Origin: JACMLD01 sp044227095
GTDB taxonomy: Bacteria > Bacteroidota > Bacteroidia > Chitinophagales > Chitinophagaceae
Direction of reading: 5' to 3'
NCBI GenBank assembly: GCA_044227095.1
Contig: JBGAFV010000001.1
Span: 2,480,001 to 2,544,000, forward strand
DNA length: 64,000 nt
Below the pieces are notes generated by a model. That model saw only the letters and a program-made list of their open reading frames with translations, was not told the origin of the DNA and did not search any database. A program made the position numbers and the translations under genes. This document shows positions 51,721-60,832 of this stretch, piece by piece; positions within the stretch are counted from its first letter, which is position 1; every line of letters begins with the position of its first letter.

Positions 51721-51968
51721 TTTGTAAAAATAAGCCATTGAGGGATGCTGCAAAAACAAACAACGGTGCATATAAACGAACTGATTATTTTGCAAAACCT
51801 TTATAAGTTTTTTATCATAAATGAGGAACATTGCCTTATTTTCGGGCAGTAAAATCATCTTTATTTTATCCCCTTCGTCCACCTTGCTTCAACATCTGAA
51901 GTTTTCTGCACGATATTGATCGGAAAAGAGATGACCGAATACAATTATTATCTTTTAAATTTTAGTTT

Positions 51969-52424
51969 ATGCAATCAGTGAAAAGCGGCGATACAGTTAA
52001 AGTACATTATCATGGTCGTCTTACAGATGGAACAACGTTTGACAGCAGTGCTGGACGTGATCCTTTGGAATTTGAAGTAGGAAGCGGTATGGTGATTAAA
52101 GGATTTGATGATGGCGTTACCGGCATGACAGTAGGCGAAAAGAAAACAATCAATATACCTGTTGATGATGCTTACGGCCCGGTAAATGAAGGAATGATTG
52201 TTGAATTTCCACGTTCAAATTTTCCTCCGGAAATGGTGCCTGAAGTAGGTATGCAATTAAACATGACCAGTGCCGATGGACAAGTAATACCTGTGGTGAT
52301 TACAGATGTAAAAGATGATATAATATCTCTTGATGCCAATCACCCGCTTGCAGGTGAAGATTTGATTTTTGATCTTGAGCTGGTGGAAATAGTTGCTGCA
52401 AAGTCTATGATTATAATGCCGTAA
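51969..52424 (+). CDS. FKBP-type peptidyl-prolyl isomerase, SlyD-like
   Basis: 151 residues. VHYHGRLTDGTTFDSSAGRD and FEVGSGMVIKGFDDGVTGMT form the FKBP part. AYGPVNEGMIVEFPRSNFPP begins the insert-in-flap chaperone domain, and the LDANHPLAGEDLIFDLELVE end is typical. The His-rich metal tail of E. coli SlyD is missing. It acts as a folding helper, probably in the cytoplasm (no signal peptide). Confidence 0.95.
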   Translation: MQSVKSGDTVKVHYHGRLTDGTTFDSSAGRDPLEFEVGSGMVIKGFDDGVTGMTVGEKKTINIPVDDAYGPVNEGMIVEFPRSNFPPEMVPEVGMQLNMTSADGQVIPVVITDVKDDIISLDANHPLAGEDLIFDLELVEIVAAKSMIIMP

Positions 52425-52446
52425 CGGTAACAGCTAATTTTATACA

Positions 52447-52479
52447 AGAGCCTGAAGTTTACTTTAAACTTCAGGCTCT
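52447..52479. terminator. Bidirectional terminator, perfect 15-bp stem
   Basis: AGAGCCTGAAGTTTA (52447-52461) and TAAACTTCAGGCTCT (52465-52479) with a CTT loop, between the convergent FKBP and CPBP genes. Confidence 0.88.
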
Positions 52480-52485
52480 TTCATA

Positions 52486-53370
52486 TTACGCAGGTTGTGG
52501 TACAACAGCAGGCAAAAACTTTTTTTCATAAACATAAATAAATGCAACAATAGCAAGCAATAATAGTGCAGTTGCTATTAATGATCCTTCAAAACCAAAT
52601 TTTCCGCCAGTTAGTGATTCATTGCCGTGTATTTCGTGTTGTAAAAGGCTTTTAAGGGGGGTGCCACTTACATCATAACCAAGTATTGGCCCCTGCAAGA
52701 AATTCCAGCTAAAATGCAGCATTATAGCAAACCAAAGATTTTTGGTATAGATATAATTAATGCCCAGCAGTATGCCAGCCAGTAAAATATTTATGGCGCC
52801 AATAATTGTGAAATCGGGATTGGTAACATGGGCTATTGCAAACAACAACGCAGAAACAATAAGTGCCTTCCATTTATTAAGCGAATCAAGCAGGTTGCTA
52901 AGCACATAACCCCTGAAAATAAGTTCTTCATAAAAGGCAACAATGGCCATCAGTCCAAAGCCAATAAATAAATCGCTTCCATTAAAGTTAATGTCTGTCC
53001 ATTGCAGGCTATTGGCAAAATAAAGAATACAACTTCCTGCACACATTAAAAAGATGCCCAGGAAAAAACCTGCAGCTGCATGTGCGCCATTTTTTTCAAT
53101 GCCAAAACCCAGGCTTTCAAAAGAACGGCGGTCTGCTATTTTTCTAAACAGCCAAACCATTGCTATAGAAATAACAGCATTAATAATTACCATTCCATAA
53201 AACATGCCAGCTAAACCAGCTTCTTTATTATCCGCTGTAGCTGTTTTTTTCTGCAGCAATACAAATATCAGCCCGACAGAAAGTACAACAGCAAAATATA
53301 AAACAATAAAAATAACAGCCCTTAACCAGCCATAGGGAACGAGCGGTTTATTATTGAGTTCTGGTTTCAT
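52486..53370 (-). CDS. CPBP-family intramembrane metalloprotease
   Basis: 294 residues, about eight hydrophobic segments. The CPBP (Abi) motifs are present: EELIFRGYVLSNLL (EExxxR), FAIAHVTNPD with His, and FAIMLHFSWNF with the third metal-binding His. Some members process prenylated proteins or confer bacteriocin immunity; no function is claimed here. Convergent with the FKBP gene. Confidence 0.9.
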   Translation of the reverse strand: MKPELNNKPLVPYGWLRAVIFIVLYFAVVLSVGLIFVLLQKKTATADNKEAGLAGMFYGMVIINAVISIAMVWLFRKIADRRSFESLGFGIEKNGAHAAAGFFLGIFLMCAGSCILYFANSLQWTDINFNGSDLFIGFGLMAIVAFYEELIFRGYVLSNLLDSLNKWKALIVSALLFAIAHVTNPDFTIIGAINILLAGILLGINYIYTKNLWFAIMLHFSWNFLQGPILGYDVSGTPLKSLLQHEIHGNESLTGGKFGFEGSLIATALLLLAIVAFIYVYEKKFLPAVVPQPA

Positions 53371-53465
53371 TTCTGTTAATTTGCTTTTTAAAAAATTTGA
53401 TGCAGGCTTATATAAGTTTTTCAGTACAGTAAAAATAACACAAGACTAAAAATAAAAGCAAAATT

Positions 53466-54710
53466 ATGTTTGATAAATATTCATACACAGCGGCCGAAAG
53501 ATTGATGAGGTATGTACAGGTAGATACGCAAAGTGATCCTAAGGCAACAACATTTCCTTCTACAGAAAAGCAAAAAGATTTAAGCAACATGCTTGTAAAA
53601 GAATTGCAGGAACTGGGCATTACAGATGCGCATATAGATGGGTTCGGTTATGTGTATGCAAGCATTCCTTCCAATACAGATAAAACTGTTCCGGTTATTT
53701 GCTTTTGCTCTCATGTAGATACTGCGCCAGATTGCAGCGGTGCCAATGTAAAACCGTTGCTGCATAAAAATTATAACGGAGCTGATATTGTATTGCCCGA
53801 TGATACCACACAGATCATTTCAACGAAAGAGCATCCTTACCTCAAAGAAAAAATTGGAGAAGATATAATTACAGCGTCTGGTACAACTTTACTGGGCGCA
53901 GATGATAAAGCTGGTGTTGCAGTGATAATGGATTTTGTAAATTATTTACAGTTGCACCCCGAAGTAAAACATGGTACAATAAAAATATTATTTACACCAG
54001 ATGAAGAAGTTGGGCGTGGTGTTGATAATCTTGATATAAAAAAACTGGGTGCTGATTTTGCCTATACACTTGATGGTGGCGAACGGGGAAGCATTGAAGA
54101 TGAAAATTTTTCTGCCGATGGTGTTACGGTTACATTCTATGGTATTAGCGCACATCCCGGTGCTGCAAAAGATAAACTGGTAAATGCTTTAAAAGTAGCT
54201 GCCTATTTTCTTGAATTACTTCCAAGAGATGAGTTATCGCCAGAAACAACAGAAGACCGTTATGGTTTTGTACATCCGCTGCATATAGAAGGCATTGCAG
54301 AAAAAGTAAGTGTGCAGTTTATTATTCGTGATTTTGTTACAGCTAAACTTGAGGCCTATGAAAATTTTTTGCGTGATAAAGTGGAGATAGCATTAGAAAA
54401 ATTTCCTGGTGCAAGGGCAGAATTTACAGTAAAGGAACAATACAGAAACATGAAAGAGGTGCTTGATAAACACCCGCAGGTTGTAGCATTTGCAAGAGAA
54501 GCAATGGAGCTTGCTGGTGTAAAACCAGTAACTGCCGGAATTCGTGGTGGTACAGACGGCTCCCGATTATCCTTTATGGGATTGCCCTGCCCTAATATTT
54601 TTACAGGTGAAATGGCACTGCATGGTAAGCATGAATATGTAAGTGTGCAGGATATGCAGAAGAGCATGCAAACGCTGGTGCATTTGGTGCAGGTTTGGGA
54701 GAGATCTTAG
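53466..54710 (+). CDS. pepT: Peptidase T
   Basis: 414 residues (E. coli 408). M20 metal and catalytic residues are readable: ICFCSHVDTAPD (His, Asp), TTLLGADDKAGVAV (bridging Asp), FTPDEEVGRG (Glu pair), TLDGGERGSIEDE and the C-terminal FTGEMALHGKHEY (His). It releases N-terminal residues from tripeptides in the cytoplasm. An AGTTCG array follows the stop. Confidence 0.96.
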   Translation: MFDKYSYTAAERLMRYVQVDTQSDPKATTFPSTEKQKDLSNMLVKELQELGITDAHIDGFGYVYASIPSNTDKTVPVICFCSHVDTAPDCSGANVKPLLHKNYNGADIVLPDDTTQIISTKEHPYLKEKIGEDIITASGTTLLGADDKAGVAVIMDFVNYLQLHPEVKHGTIKILFTPDEEVGRGVDNLDIKKLGADFAYTLDGGERGSIEDENFSADGVTVTFYGISAHPGAAKDKLVNALKVAAYFLELLPRDELSPETTEDRYGFVHPLHIEGIAEKVSVQFIIRDFVTAKLEAYENFLRDKVEIALEKFPGARAEFTVKEQYRNMKEVLDKHPQVVAFAREAMELAGVKPVTAGIRGGTDGSRLSFMGLPCPNIFTGEMALHGKHEYVSVQDMQKSMQTLVHLVQVWERS

Positions 54711-54831
54711 TCTTTAGTTCGAAGTCGTTAGTTAGTTCGATAGTTCATAGTTCTCACTCGATAAAAGGTTGCCAATACCAACAAATGCATCTTTGCATAA
54801 AGAACTGCGAACTTCCGAACTATGAACTTTC
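54711..54831. repeat. 7-nt-period AGTTCGN inverted array
   Basis: TAGTTCGAAGTCGTTAGTTA then GTTCGATAGTTCATAGTTC form the left arm (54715-54752). The right arm holds GAACTGCGAACTTCCGAACT then ATGAACTTTC (54800-54830). It lies between the convergent pepT and cysteine desulfurase genes and belongs to the family at 36001-36137 and 58741-58784. Confidence 0.72.
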
Positions 54832-55959
54832 TTAAATCAACTCTTTCAATTTCTCCACCACAATATCAATTTCTTCTTTTGTATTGTGTTTGGCAAATGA
54901 AAAACGAACAGCAATTTTATTGGGATTGTTGTTGATTGCACGTATAACATGTGAGCCCTGGTCTGCCCCACTCGTGCATGCACTTCCACCAGATGCGCAG
55001 ATATTATTGATGTCGAGGTTAAACAAAATCATTTCTGATTTTTCTGTTTTTGGAAATGATACGTTTAATACGGTATACAGGCTCTTGCCAAATGTGTCTC
55101 CGTTAAATGAAATGCCTTTTATATTTTTTTGCAATTGCTCTGCCATATAAAGTTTAATGGCTAATATGGCTGCACTGTGTTCTTCGTACTGTGCGGTTGC
55201 CAGTTCAAGTGCTTTTGCAAAACCAACAATGCCATACAAATTTTCTGTGCCTGCACGCATATTGCGTTCCTGGCTGCCACCATGTATGTATGGTTTGATG
55301 CTTACATTTTCATTAATATACAATATGCCTACGCCTTTTGGCCCGTTGAATTTATGCGCAGCACCGGTAATAAAATGTACGGGTGTGTTTCTTAAATCGA
55401 AAGGGTAGTGGCCAACTGTTTGTACAGTGTCTGAATGAAAAACAGCATTGTATTTTTTGCAGAGATTGCCAACTGCCTGTATATCCAGCAGGTTGCCAAT
55501 TTCATTATTGGCATGCATTAATGTAACCAGGCATTTTTCTTTACTTTCTGCCAGTAACTTTTCAAGGTCTTCCATATCAATATGGCCATTGGGCAACACC
55601 TTTACAAAACTTAAAGCAGCTTCACCATTGTGGTGCAGGTTTTCTACTGTATGCAATGTAGCATGGTGCTCTATGGGCGAAGTAATGATATGCTTGCAAC
55701 TAAGGTTATGAACAGCAGCATTAATAGCAGTATTGCTGCTTTCTGTGCCACCGGATGTAAAAAATATTTCTGCAGGATGTGCTTTTAATGTTCTTGCAAC
55801 GCTTTTACGTGCTGTTTCTATAGCAAGGCGGCATTCTCTTCCGTAAGAATAAATAGAAGATGGATTACCAAATTTCTCGGTGAGGTAAGGCATCATGGCT
55901 TCTAAAACAGCGGGGTCTAAAGCTGTTGTAGCGGCGTTATCAAGATAAATTCTGTTCAT
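54832..55959 (-). CDS. Cysteine desulfurase (NifS/IscS family)
   Basis: 375 residues. PLP Lys203 in TGAAHKFNGPKG, the substrate-side HH pair in SPIEHHATLHT, and the active-site Cys328 in SGGSACTSGADQGS are present. It moves sulfur from cysteine for Fe-S clusters or tRNA thiolation. No iscU or scaffold genes are adjacent, so the pathway partner is unknown. Bounded by heptad arrays on both sides. Confidence 0.95.
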   Translation of the reverse strand: MNRIYLDNAATTALDPAVLEAMMPYLTEKFGNPSSIYSYGRECRLAIETARKSVARTLKAHPAEIFFTSGGTESSNTAINAAVHNLSCKHIITSPIEHHATLHTVENLHHNGEAALSFVKVLPNGHIDMEDLEKLLAESKEKCLVTLMHANNEIGNLLDIQAVGNLCKKYNAVFHSDTVQTVGHYPFDLRNTPVHFITGAAHKFNGPKGVGILYINENVSIKPYIHGGSQERNMRAGTENLYGIVGFAKALELATAQYEEHSAAILAIKLYMAEQLQKNIKGISFNGDTFGKSLYTVLNVSFPKTEKSEMILFNLDINNICASGGSACTSGADQGSHVIRAINNNPNKIAVRFSFAKHNTKEEIDIVVEKLKELI

Positions 55960-56253
55960 TGCAAAAAGCTATTAGCTGTTGGCCATTAGCAGTTAGAAAA
56001 CAGCCAAAGCCACAATTTTAATTAAGTTGGCAAAGATAGGAAGAAAGCCGCTAGCTGCGAAAGACAAGCGATTAGCTGTTAGTTATTGGCGGCGGAAATT
56101 AGTCGCAGCATAAATGCAAACTCAATTAAAAAGGGAGATAAAGGAAATAATGGGAAATAAAAGGTTAAGCACTAATAGCTAACAGCTAGCAACTATTAGC
56201 CTTCTTTGCTCGCAGCACGTAGCTTTCTTTGCTCAGGGCTGGCGTTTCGCTTC
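55960..56253. repeat. TAGC-family arrays between cysteine desulfurase and glmM
   Basis: 294 nt without a gene. AAGCTATTAGCTGTTGGCCA then TTAGCAGTTAG (about 55966-55997), GCGATTAGCTGTTAGTTATT (about 56069) and the inverted TAATAGCTAACAGCTAGCAA then CTATTAGCC (about 56172-56201) are members of the TAGC family found in the ribosomal operon. Units are more decayed here than there. Confidence 0.65.
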
Positions 56254-57633
56254 CTACATAAACTCCTTAATATCCTGCATTAGCCTTAGCGCAATGTTAT
56301 TGGCAGTAGTTTCAAAATTACTTTCTGCGTAGATGCGTATAATGGGTTCTGTGTTAGAAGTGCGCAGGTGAACCCAATCGTTGTCAAATTCAATTTTTAA
56401 ACCGTCTTCTGTATTAACCGGCTGCTTTTTGTATTTGCTCTGAATTTTATCGAAGATGGCGGATACGTTTATGCCTTTTTCCAGTTCTATTTTATTTTTT
56501 GAAATAAAATAATCAGGGTAACGTGCCCTGAAAGATTTGATGCCATTTTTATGTTGTGCCAATGCACTTAAGAACAAGCCAATGCCAATGAGTGCATCGC
56601 GGCCGTAATGTAAATCAGGAACAATAATACCGCCGTTGCCTTCTCCGCCTATCACAGCATTTACTTCTTTCATTTTCTTCACCACGTTTACTTCGCCTAC
56701 AGCAGAAGGGTAGTATTCGCCACCGTGTTTTACTGTTATATCTTTTAAGGCTTTGGTAGAAGACATGTTAGAAACTGAATTGCCTTTTCTTTTGCTAAGC
56801 ACATAATCGGCAACAGCTACTAGTGTATACTCTTCGCCAAACATGCTGCCGTCTTCGCAAACAAAACACAACCTGTCTACATCAGGGTCTGTGGCAATAC
56901 CAAAAGAAGCATTTTGTTTTTTTACTTCGGAACTTAATGCAGAAAGATTTTCGGGCAGTGGCTCGGGGTTGTGTGCAAACTTTCCGTTTATCTCTGCGTT
57001 TAAAACAATTACATCTTCTACCCCCAGTGCTTTTAACAATGGTGGCAAGAAAAGTGCGCCGGTAGAATTGATAACATCAACCACTACCTTGTAATTTTTT
57101 AATTTAATCAGATCAACATCAACCAGCGGATAATTTACAACAGCATCAATATGTTTCTGCATGGTGTGCGTGTTTTTTAAACACTGGCCCATTTTATCAA
57201 CCGTTGCAAAAATAAAATCAGCTTTAGAAGCGATTTGTAAAATAGCAGCGCCATCTTCTGCGCTTATAAATTCACCATTTTTATTGAGGAGTTTTAATGC
57301 ATTCCATTCTTTAGGATTATGGCTGGCGGTGATAATGATGCCACCATCTGCATTTTCCCAACCAACTGCAAGTTCAACAGTAGGGGTTGTAGAAAGACCA
57401 AGATCAACAACGTTTATACCAAGTGCAAGTAATGTATTAATGACAAGGCTGCTTACCATATCGCCGCTAATACGTCCATCGCGACCGATAACAACCTTTT
57501 TACCATTGTGTTGTTTTGAAAGCCATGTGCCGTATGCTGCAGCAAATTTTACGACATCTGGGGGTGTTAAATTTTCATTGCTGTAACCGCCGATCGTTCC
57601 ACGAATGCCTGATATGCTCTTGATTAATGCCAC
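56254..57633 (-). CDS. glmM: Phosphoglucosamine mutase
   Basis: 459 residues. The phosphoserine loop is ITASHNPKEWNALK (Ser104); the metal loop is ATDPDVDRLCFV; the sugar-binding loop is GGEGNGGIIVPDLHYGRDA; and the phosphate-binding C-terminal loop RTSNTEPIIRIYAES is intact. It interconverts glucosamine-6- and -1-phosphate on the way to UDP-GlcNAc. Phosphoglucomutase activity cannot be excluded from sequence. Confidence 0.93.
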   Translation of the reverse strand: MALIKSISGIRGTIGGYSNENLTPPDVVKFAAAYGTWLSKQHNGKKVVIGRDGRISGDMVSSLVINTLLALGINVVDLGLSTTPTVELAVGWENADGGIIITASHNPKEWNALKLLNKNGEFISAEDGAAILQIASKADFIFATVDKMGQCLKNTHTMQKHIDAVVNYPLVDVDLIKLKNYKVVVDVINSTGALFLPPLLKALGVEDVIVLNAEINGKFAHNPEPLPENLSALSSEVKKQNASFGIATDPDVDRLCFVCEDGSMFGEEYTLVAVADYVLSKRKGNSVSNMSSTKALKDITVKHGGEYYPSAVGEVNVVKKMKEVNAVIGGEGNGGIIVPDLHYGRDALIGIGLFLSALAQHKNGIKSFRARYPDYFISKNKIELEKGINVSAIFDKIQSKYKKQPVNTEDGLKIEFDNDWVHLRTSNTEPIIRIYAESNFETTANNIALRLMQDIKEFM

Positions 57634-57853
57634 CGTTTAATAAGGTTTACTTTGATGCGAAAATAAGGGTTTAAATAGAATGGGCAGGTTGGCTAATCAA
57701 AGATTTGGAAGAAAGTTATTCAGATAAAGATAACGCAATAATTGCCTGTTTATATACTACAAACCGGTAGTTCATCCTCAAATTATTCACATTTGCAGTG
57801 TGGGAATCTGTTGTATATTATTTTTCCCCTTTACATTTGATGAAATTTCAGGT

Positions 57854-58600
57854 ATGCCCCTATCACCCGAGTGGTTTAAAGAATGGTTTAACACCGATTA
57901 TTATCATGAATTGTACCTGAACAGGAATGATGCTGAAGCAAATAGCTTTATTGATAGCCTTATAACTTTATTGAAACCGCCAGACGGGGCGTTGATGGTT
58001 GATATTGCCTGCGGAAGGGGACGCTACTCAAAAATTCTGGCTGAAAAAGGTTTTGATGTTACTGGTATTGATCTTTCACCGCAAAATATAGCTGTTGCCA
58101 AACAATTTGAATCTGAAAACCTGCATTTCTATCAGCACGATATGCGGCTTCCCTTTTGGATTAATTACTTTGATTACGCTTTTAATTTTTTTACCAGCTT
58201 TGGTTATTTCAGAACGCAGCGAGAGCATTACAACGCTGTTCGCACCATTTCAAATTCTTTAAAAAAAGGCGGCACACTGGTGCTGGATTATCTTAATGTG
58301 CAGTATGCCGAAGAACATTTTATTAACCAAGCAGAAAAAGAAATTAATGGTGTAGCGTATAAAATTACCAAGTGGCACAATGAAAATGATTTTTATAAAA
58401 AAATACTGATTGAAGATCCTGCACAAAAGGCCCCGCTTGAGTTTACAGAAAAAGTTGCCAAATTTTCTATTGATGATTTTAATGGAATGTTCGCCTTTCA
58501 TCATTTACAAATACAGGATGTATTTGGCGATTATTCCCTCGGTAAATACGATATAAAAAAATCTCCAAGAATGATTTTGGTAGCGAAGAAGGTTGGATGA
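57854..58600 (+). CDS. Class I SAM-dependent methyltransferase
   Basis: 248 residues from ATG 57854 (MPLSPEWFKEWFNTDYYHEL). An upstream GTG frame adds 18 non-homologous-looking residues. The SAM motif MVDIACGRGRYSKILAEKGF, motif II VTGIDLSPQNIAVA and the post-motif FNFFTSFGYF are visible. This is a ubiquinone/methyl-12-type small-molecule methyltransferase by general shape; the substrate is unknown. A TCTGAACC-type repeat lies 10 nt after the stop. Confidence 0.9.
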   Translation: MPLSPEWFKEWFNTDYYHELYLNRNDAEANSFIDSLITLLKPPDGALMVDIACGRGRYSKILAEKGFDVTGIDLSPQNIAVAKQFESENLHFYQHDMRLPFWINYFDYAFNFFTSFGYFRTQREHYNAVRTISNSLKKGGTLVLDYLNVQYAEEHFINQAEKEINGVAYKITKWHNENDFYKKILIEDPAQKAPLEFTEKVAKFSIDDFNGMFAFHHLQIQDVFGDYSLGKYDIKKSPRMILVAKKVG

Positions 58601-58784
58601 AAATATTGTCTGAACCACGATTTATGGGATTAATAGGACTAAAGGTTTGAAGGTAATTTTTTCACCACATAATATCATAGAAACATAGGTTCACATAGAA
58701 ACCCTTTTTCATAAATAGCCTGAACTTAGAATAAATAACTATGAACTCCCGAACTACGAACTAACGACTCCCGACTAACGACTT
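58601..58784. repeat. TCTGAACC- and GAACT/CGACT-type arrays between convergent genes
   Basis: TGTCTGAACCACGATTTATG then GGATTAATAGG (about 58609-58645) shares its family with 45419-45460. GAACT at 58743, 58751 and 58758, then GACT at 58766, 58773 and 58780, form a heptad array that overlaps the 3' end of the next gene and encodes its last residues. Confidence 0.75.
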
Positions 58785-60767
58785 CTTATTATGCAGCAAC
58801 ATATACCTCGCCGTTTCAAACAATGCTTCTGTATATTTTCGGTTAACTATTGTAAGAGAATCTTTATTTAGTGTATTTGGCGCAGCATTAAAATCGGCCC
58901 AAAGCATTTTTTCCTGGTTGCCTTGTGGGTTTCGGGTAAAATACCATTGACCATTAATAACACCAATGTCTTTATTATTGGCATCGTAAATAAATGCAAG
59001 ATTGCTTTTACCGCTATCTGCAGCAAATTGTTTTACAAGATCACGTCCAAAACTTGTATTGGTATAACTTATATTGGCTAAGCCTGCTAATGTTGGCAAT
59101 ACATCTACCTGGGATGCTACACAATGCAACCGTTGTGGTGTTAAAAGCTTAGGCGCATAAAATAATAATGGTACATGGTTTCTTGTAATGCCATCATCGC
59201 TCCATGCCGGCGGAAACATTTTACCAGCATTGCCATTAATGCCATGGTCTCCCACAAACATAAAAATGGTATTATCAAAATATTTTTCTTTTTTAGCAGC
59301 TTCTATAAAACTCTGGTAGCAGAAATCTGTAAACCGAAATGCATTTAATTCTTCGTTATTATCAAACCCGTATTTTTTTAAACTGTCGGCAGGCAGGTTT
59401 ACTTTTTTAAATTCTTTCAAATCTTCTTCGGGTATGGTATATGGCCGGTGGTTATCTGCCGTTTGTATAACAGCAAAAAATGGTTTTGTTTGTTGCTTTA
59501 AAACATTGTTAGATTCTTTAAATAAATTTCTGTCGCTAATACCCCATACATCTACTGTTGATGCTTTATAGTCTTTGTCTTCGTAAATGTGCAGGTTTTT
59601 AATGTTGTTGGTCAGCAATCCCCTGATGTTTGCCCAACTGGTGCTTCCGCCCAGGAAGTAAAATTTTTCATAGCCATTAAAATCATTGATGATAGTATGT
59701 TGATCTACCATTGATGGATTGCGGCTGGCGGTTTTTGTAAGTTCTACATCCTGCACACCGGTAATGCTTGCCCATACGCCACGTGCAGTACCAAAAGAAG
59801 GCGTGAAGCAATTATCAAAAAACAAACCCTGTTTGCAGAGTTCATTAAAGTAAGGCGTTGTATTAAGCGGATTGCCCCACATGGAACTTTTATATGCACT
59901 GAATGATTCGCAAATAACCATTACAATATTCGGTTGCTTAAAAACAGAATCATTGTTGCTGGCTGTTACAATTCTATCGTAGCTAAGGGTTGCAGAATCT
60001 GGTTTAGAAACGCCGAGATAATTTGCAATAAGCGGATAATCTTTTTTTACTTTAGCAAGATCAAAAGTAGAAGAGCGAAAACTTAATGAGCTTAAAAAAG
60101 ATTGAAAGGGATTGAGTGCAAGATTGGCCTGGAAATCGCTTCCCAAATCAAATGCATCGCTCCAGCGAAGCGGGTATTGTCCTACTCTTCCAAAAATACC
60201 GAGTGCACACAAAAGAAAAATAGTTACGCCTAATACAATTTGTTTTTGCTTGCTGCCGGTGTACACTGTCTTTGCAACTTTTGTATACATTCTGCGCAAT
60301 AGCCAATATAAAATGATGAACGCTATCAGCATGCCCAATAAAATTCTTATTACCGGGTAAGTTTGCCAAACCATGGTGCCTGAAATTTTTGCATCGGCCA
60401 AAAAACTTAACGCACTTGCATTAAGCCGTTGCAATAAATAGCGGAAATGCAAAAAATCAAAAACATAAAGTATAATTAGCAATAGCAAAAAGATAACAAC
60501 AACCGATAATGAAATTGTTTTACCAGTTTTACTGCTGAAAGGGTTTAGTGCAGGTATAGAGCCAAAAATCAACTGCAAAAGACAAACGATGCCTACTTCA
60601 CGTGCATCAAAACGAAAGCCCAGCCAGAATGATTTTGCTAAATCTTCTGCATGCAATCCGCCCGGGGTAAAATAAATCCACGCCACTATTCTTAGTACCG
60701 TCATTAAGATAAAAAAGAAAAGCGCTGTTGCTGCTATCCAGCGAATGAGGCGGGGAATGCTTTGCAT
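58761..60767 (-). CDS. LTA synthase/sulfatase-family membrane protein, second paralogue
   Basis: 668 residues from ATG 60767 (MQSIPRLIRWIAATALFFFI); an alternative start 13 codons upstream exists. Five membrane segments, then the extracytoplasmic alkaline-phosphatase-like domain: Glu in IVMVICESFSAY, a Thr nucleophile in PSFGTARGVWASITG and Asp-His in FMFVGDHGINGNAG. It is probably a phosphoglycerol or phosphoethanolamine transferase in the periplasm. It is divergent from a PAP2 phosphatase with 65 nt between starts, hinting at lipid-linked headgroup metabolism. The last residues KSLVGSR and stop are encoded by the CGACT heptad array. Confidence 0.88.
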   Translation of the reverse strand: MQSIPRLIRWIAATALFFFILMTVLRIVAWIYFTPGGLHAEDLAKSFWLGFRFDAREVGIVCLLQLIFGSIPALNPFSSKTGKTISLSVVVIFLLLLIILYVFDFLHFRYLLQRLNASALSFLADAKISGTMVWQTYPVIRILLGMLIAFIILYWLLRRMYTKVAKTVYTGSKQKQIVLGVTIFLLCALGIFGRVGQYPLRWSDAFDLGSDFQANLALNPFQSFLSSLSFRSSTFDLAKVKKDYPLIANYLGVSKPDSATLSYDRIVTASNNDSVFKQPNIVMVICESFSAYKSSMWGNPLNTTPYFNELCKQGLFFDNCFTPSFGTARGVWASITGVQDVELTKTASRNPSMVDQHTIINDFNGYEKFYFLGGSTSWANIRGLLTNNIKNLHIYEDKDYKASTVDVWGISDRNLFKESNNVLKQQTKPFFAVIQTADNHRPYTIPEEDLKEFKKVNLPADSLKKYGFDNNEELNAFRFTDFCYQSFIEAAKKEKYFDNTIFMFVGDHGINGNAGKMFPPAWSDDGITRNHVPLLFYAPKLLTPQRLHCVASQVDVLPTLAGLANISYTNTSFGRDLVKQFAADSGKSNLAFIYDANNKDIGVINGQWYFTRNPQGNQEKMLWADFNAAPNTLNKDSLTIVNRKYTEALFETARYMLLHNKKSLVGSR

Positions 60768-60832
60768 AATGAATAAATCTGCTGCAAAATACTTTAAAAT
60801 CAACACTCAACTTTACTGATTACTTTTGCGCT

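Noticed and set aside
51721..51882. N-terminal extension of fmt by 54 codons
   Set aside because: The residues do not resemble formyltransferase. ATG 51720 places KIVFLGTPEFA near the N-terminus as in the family.
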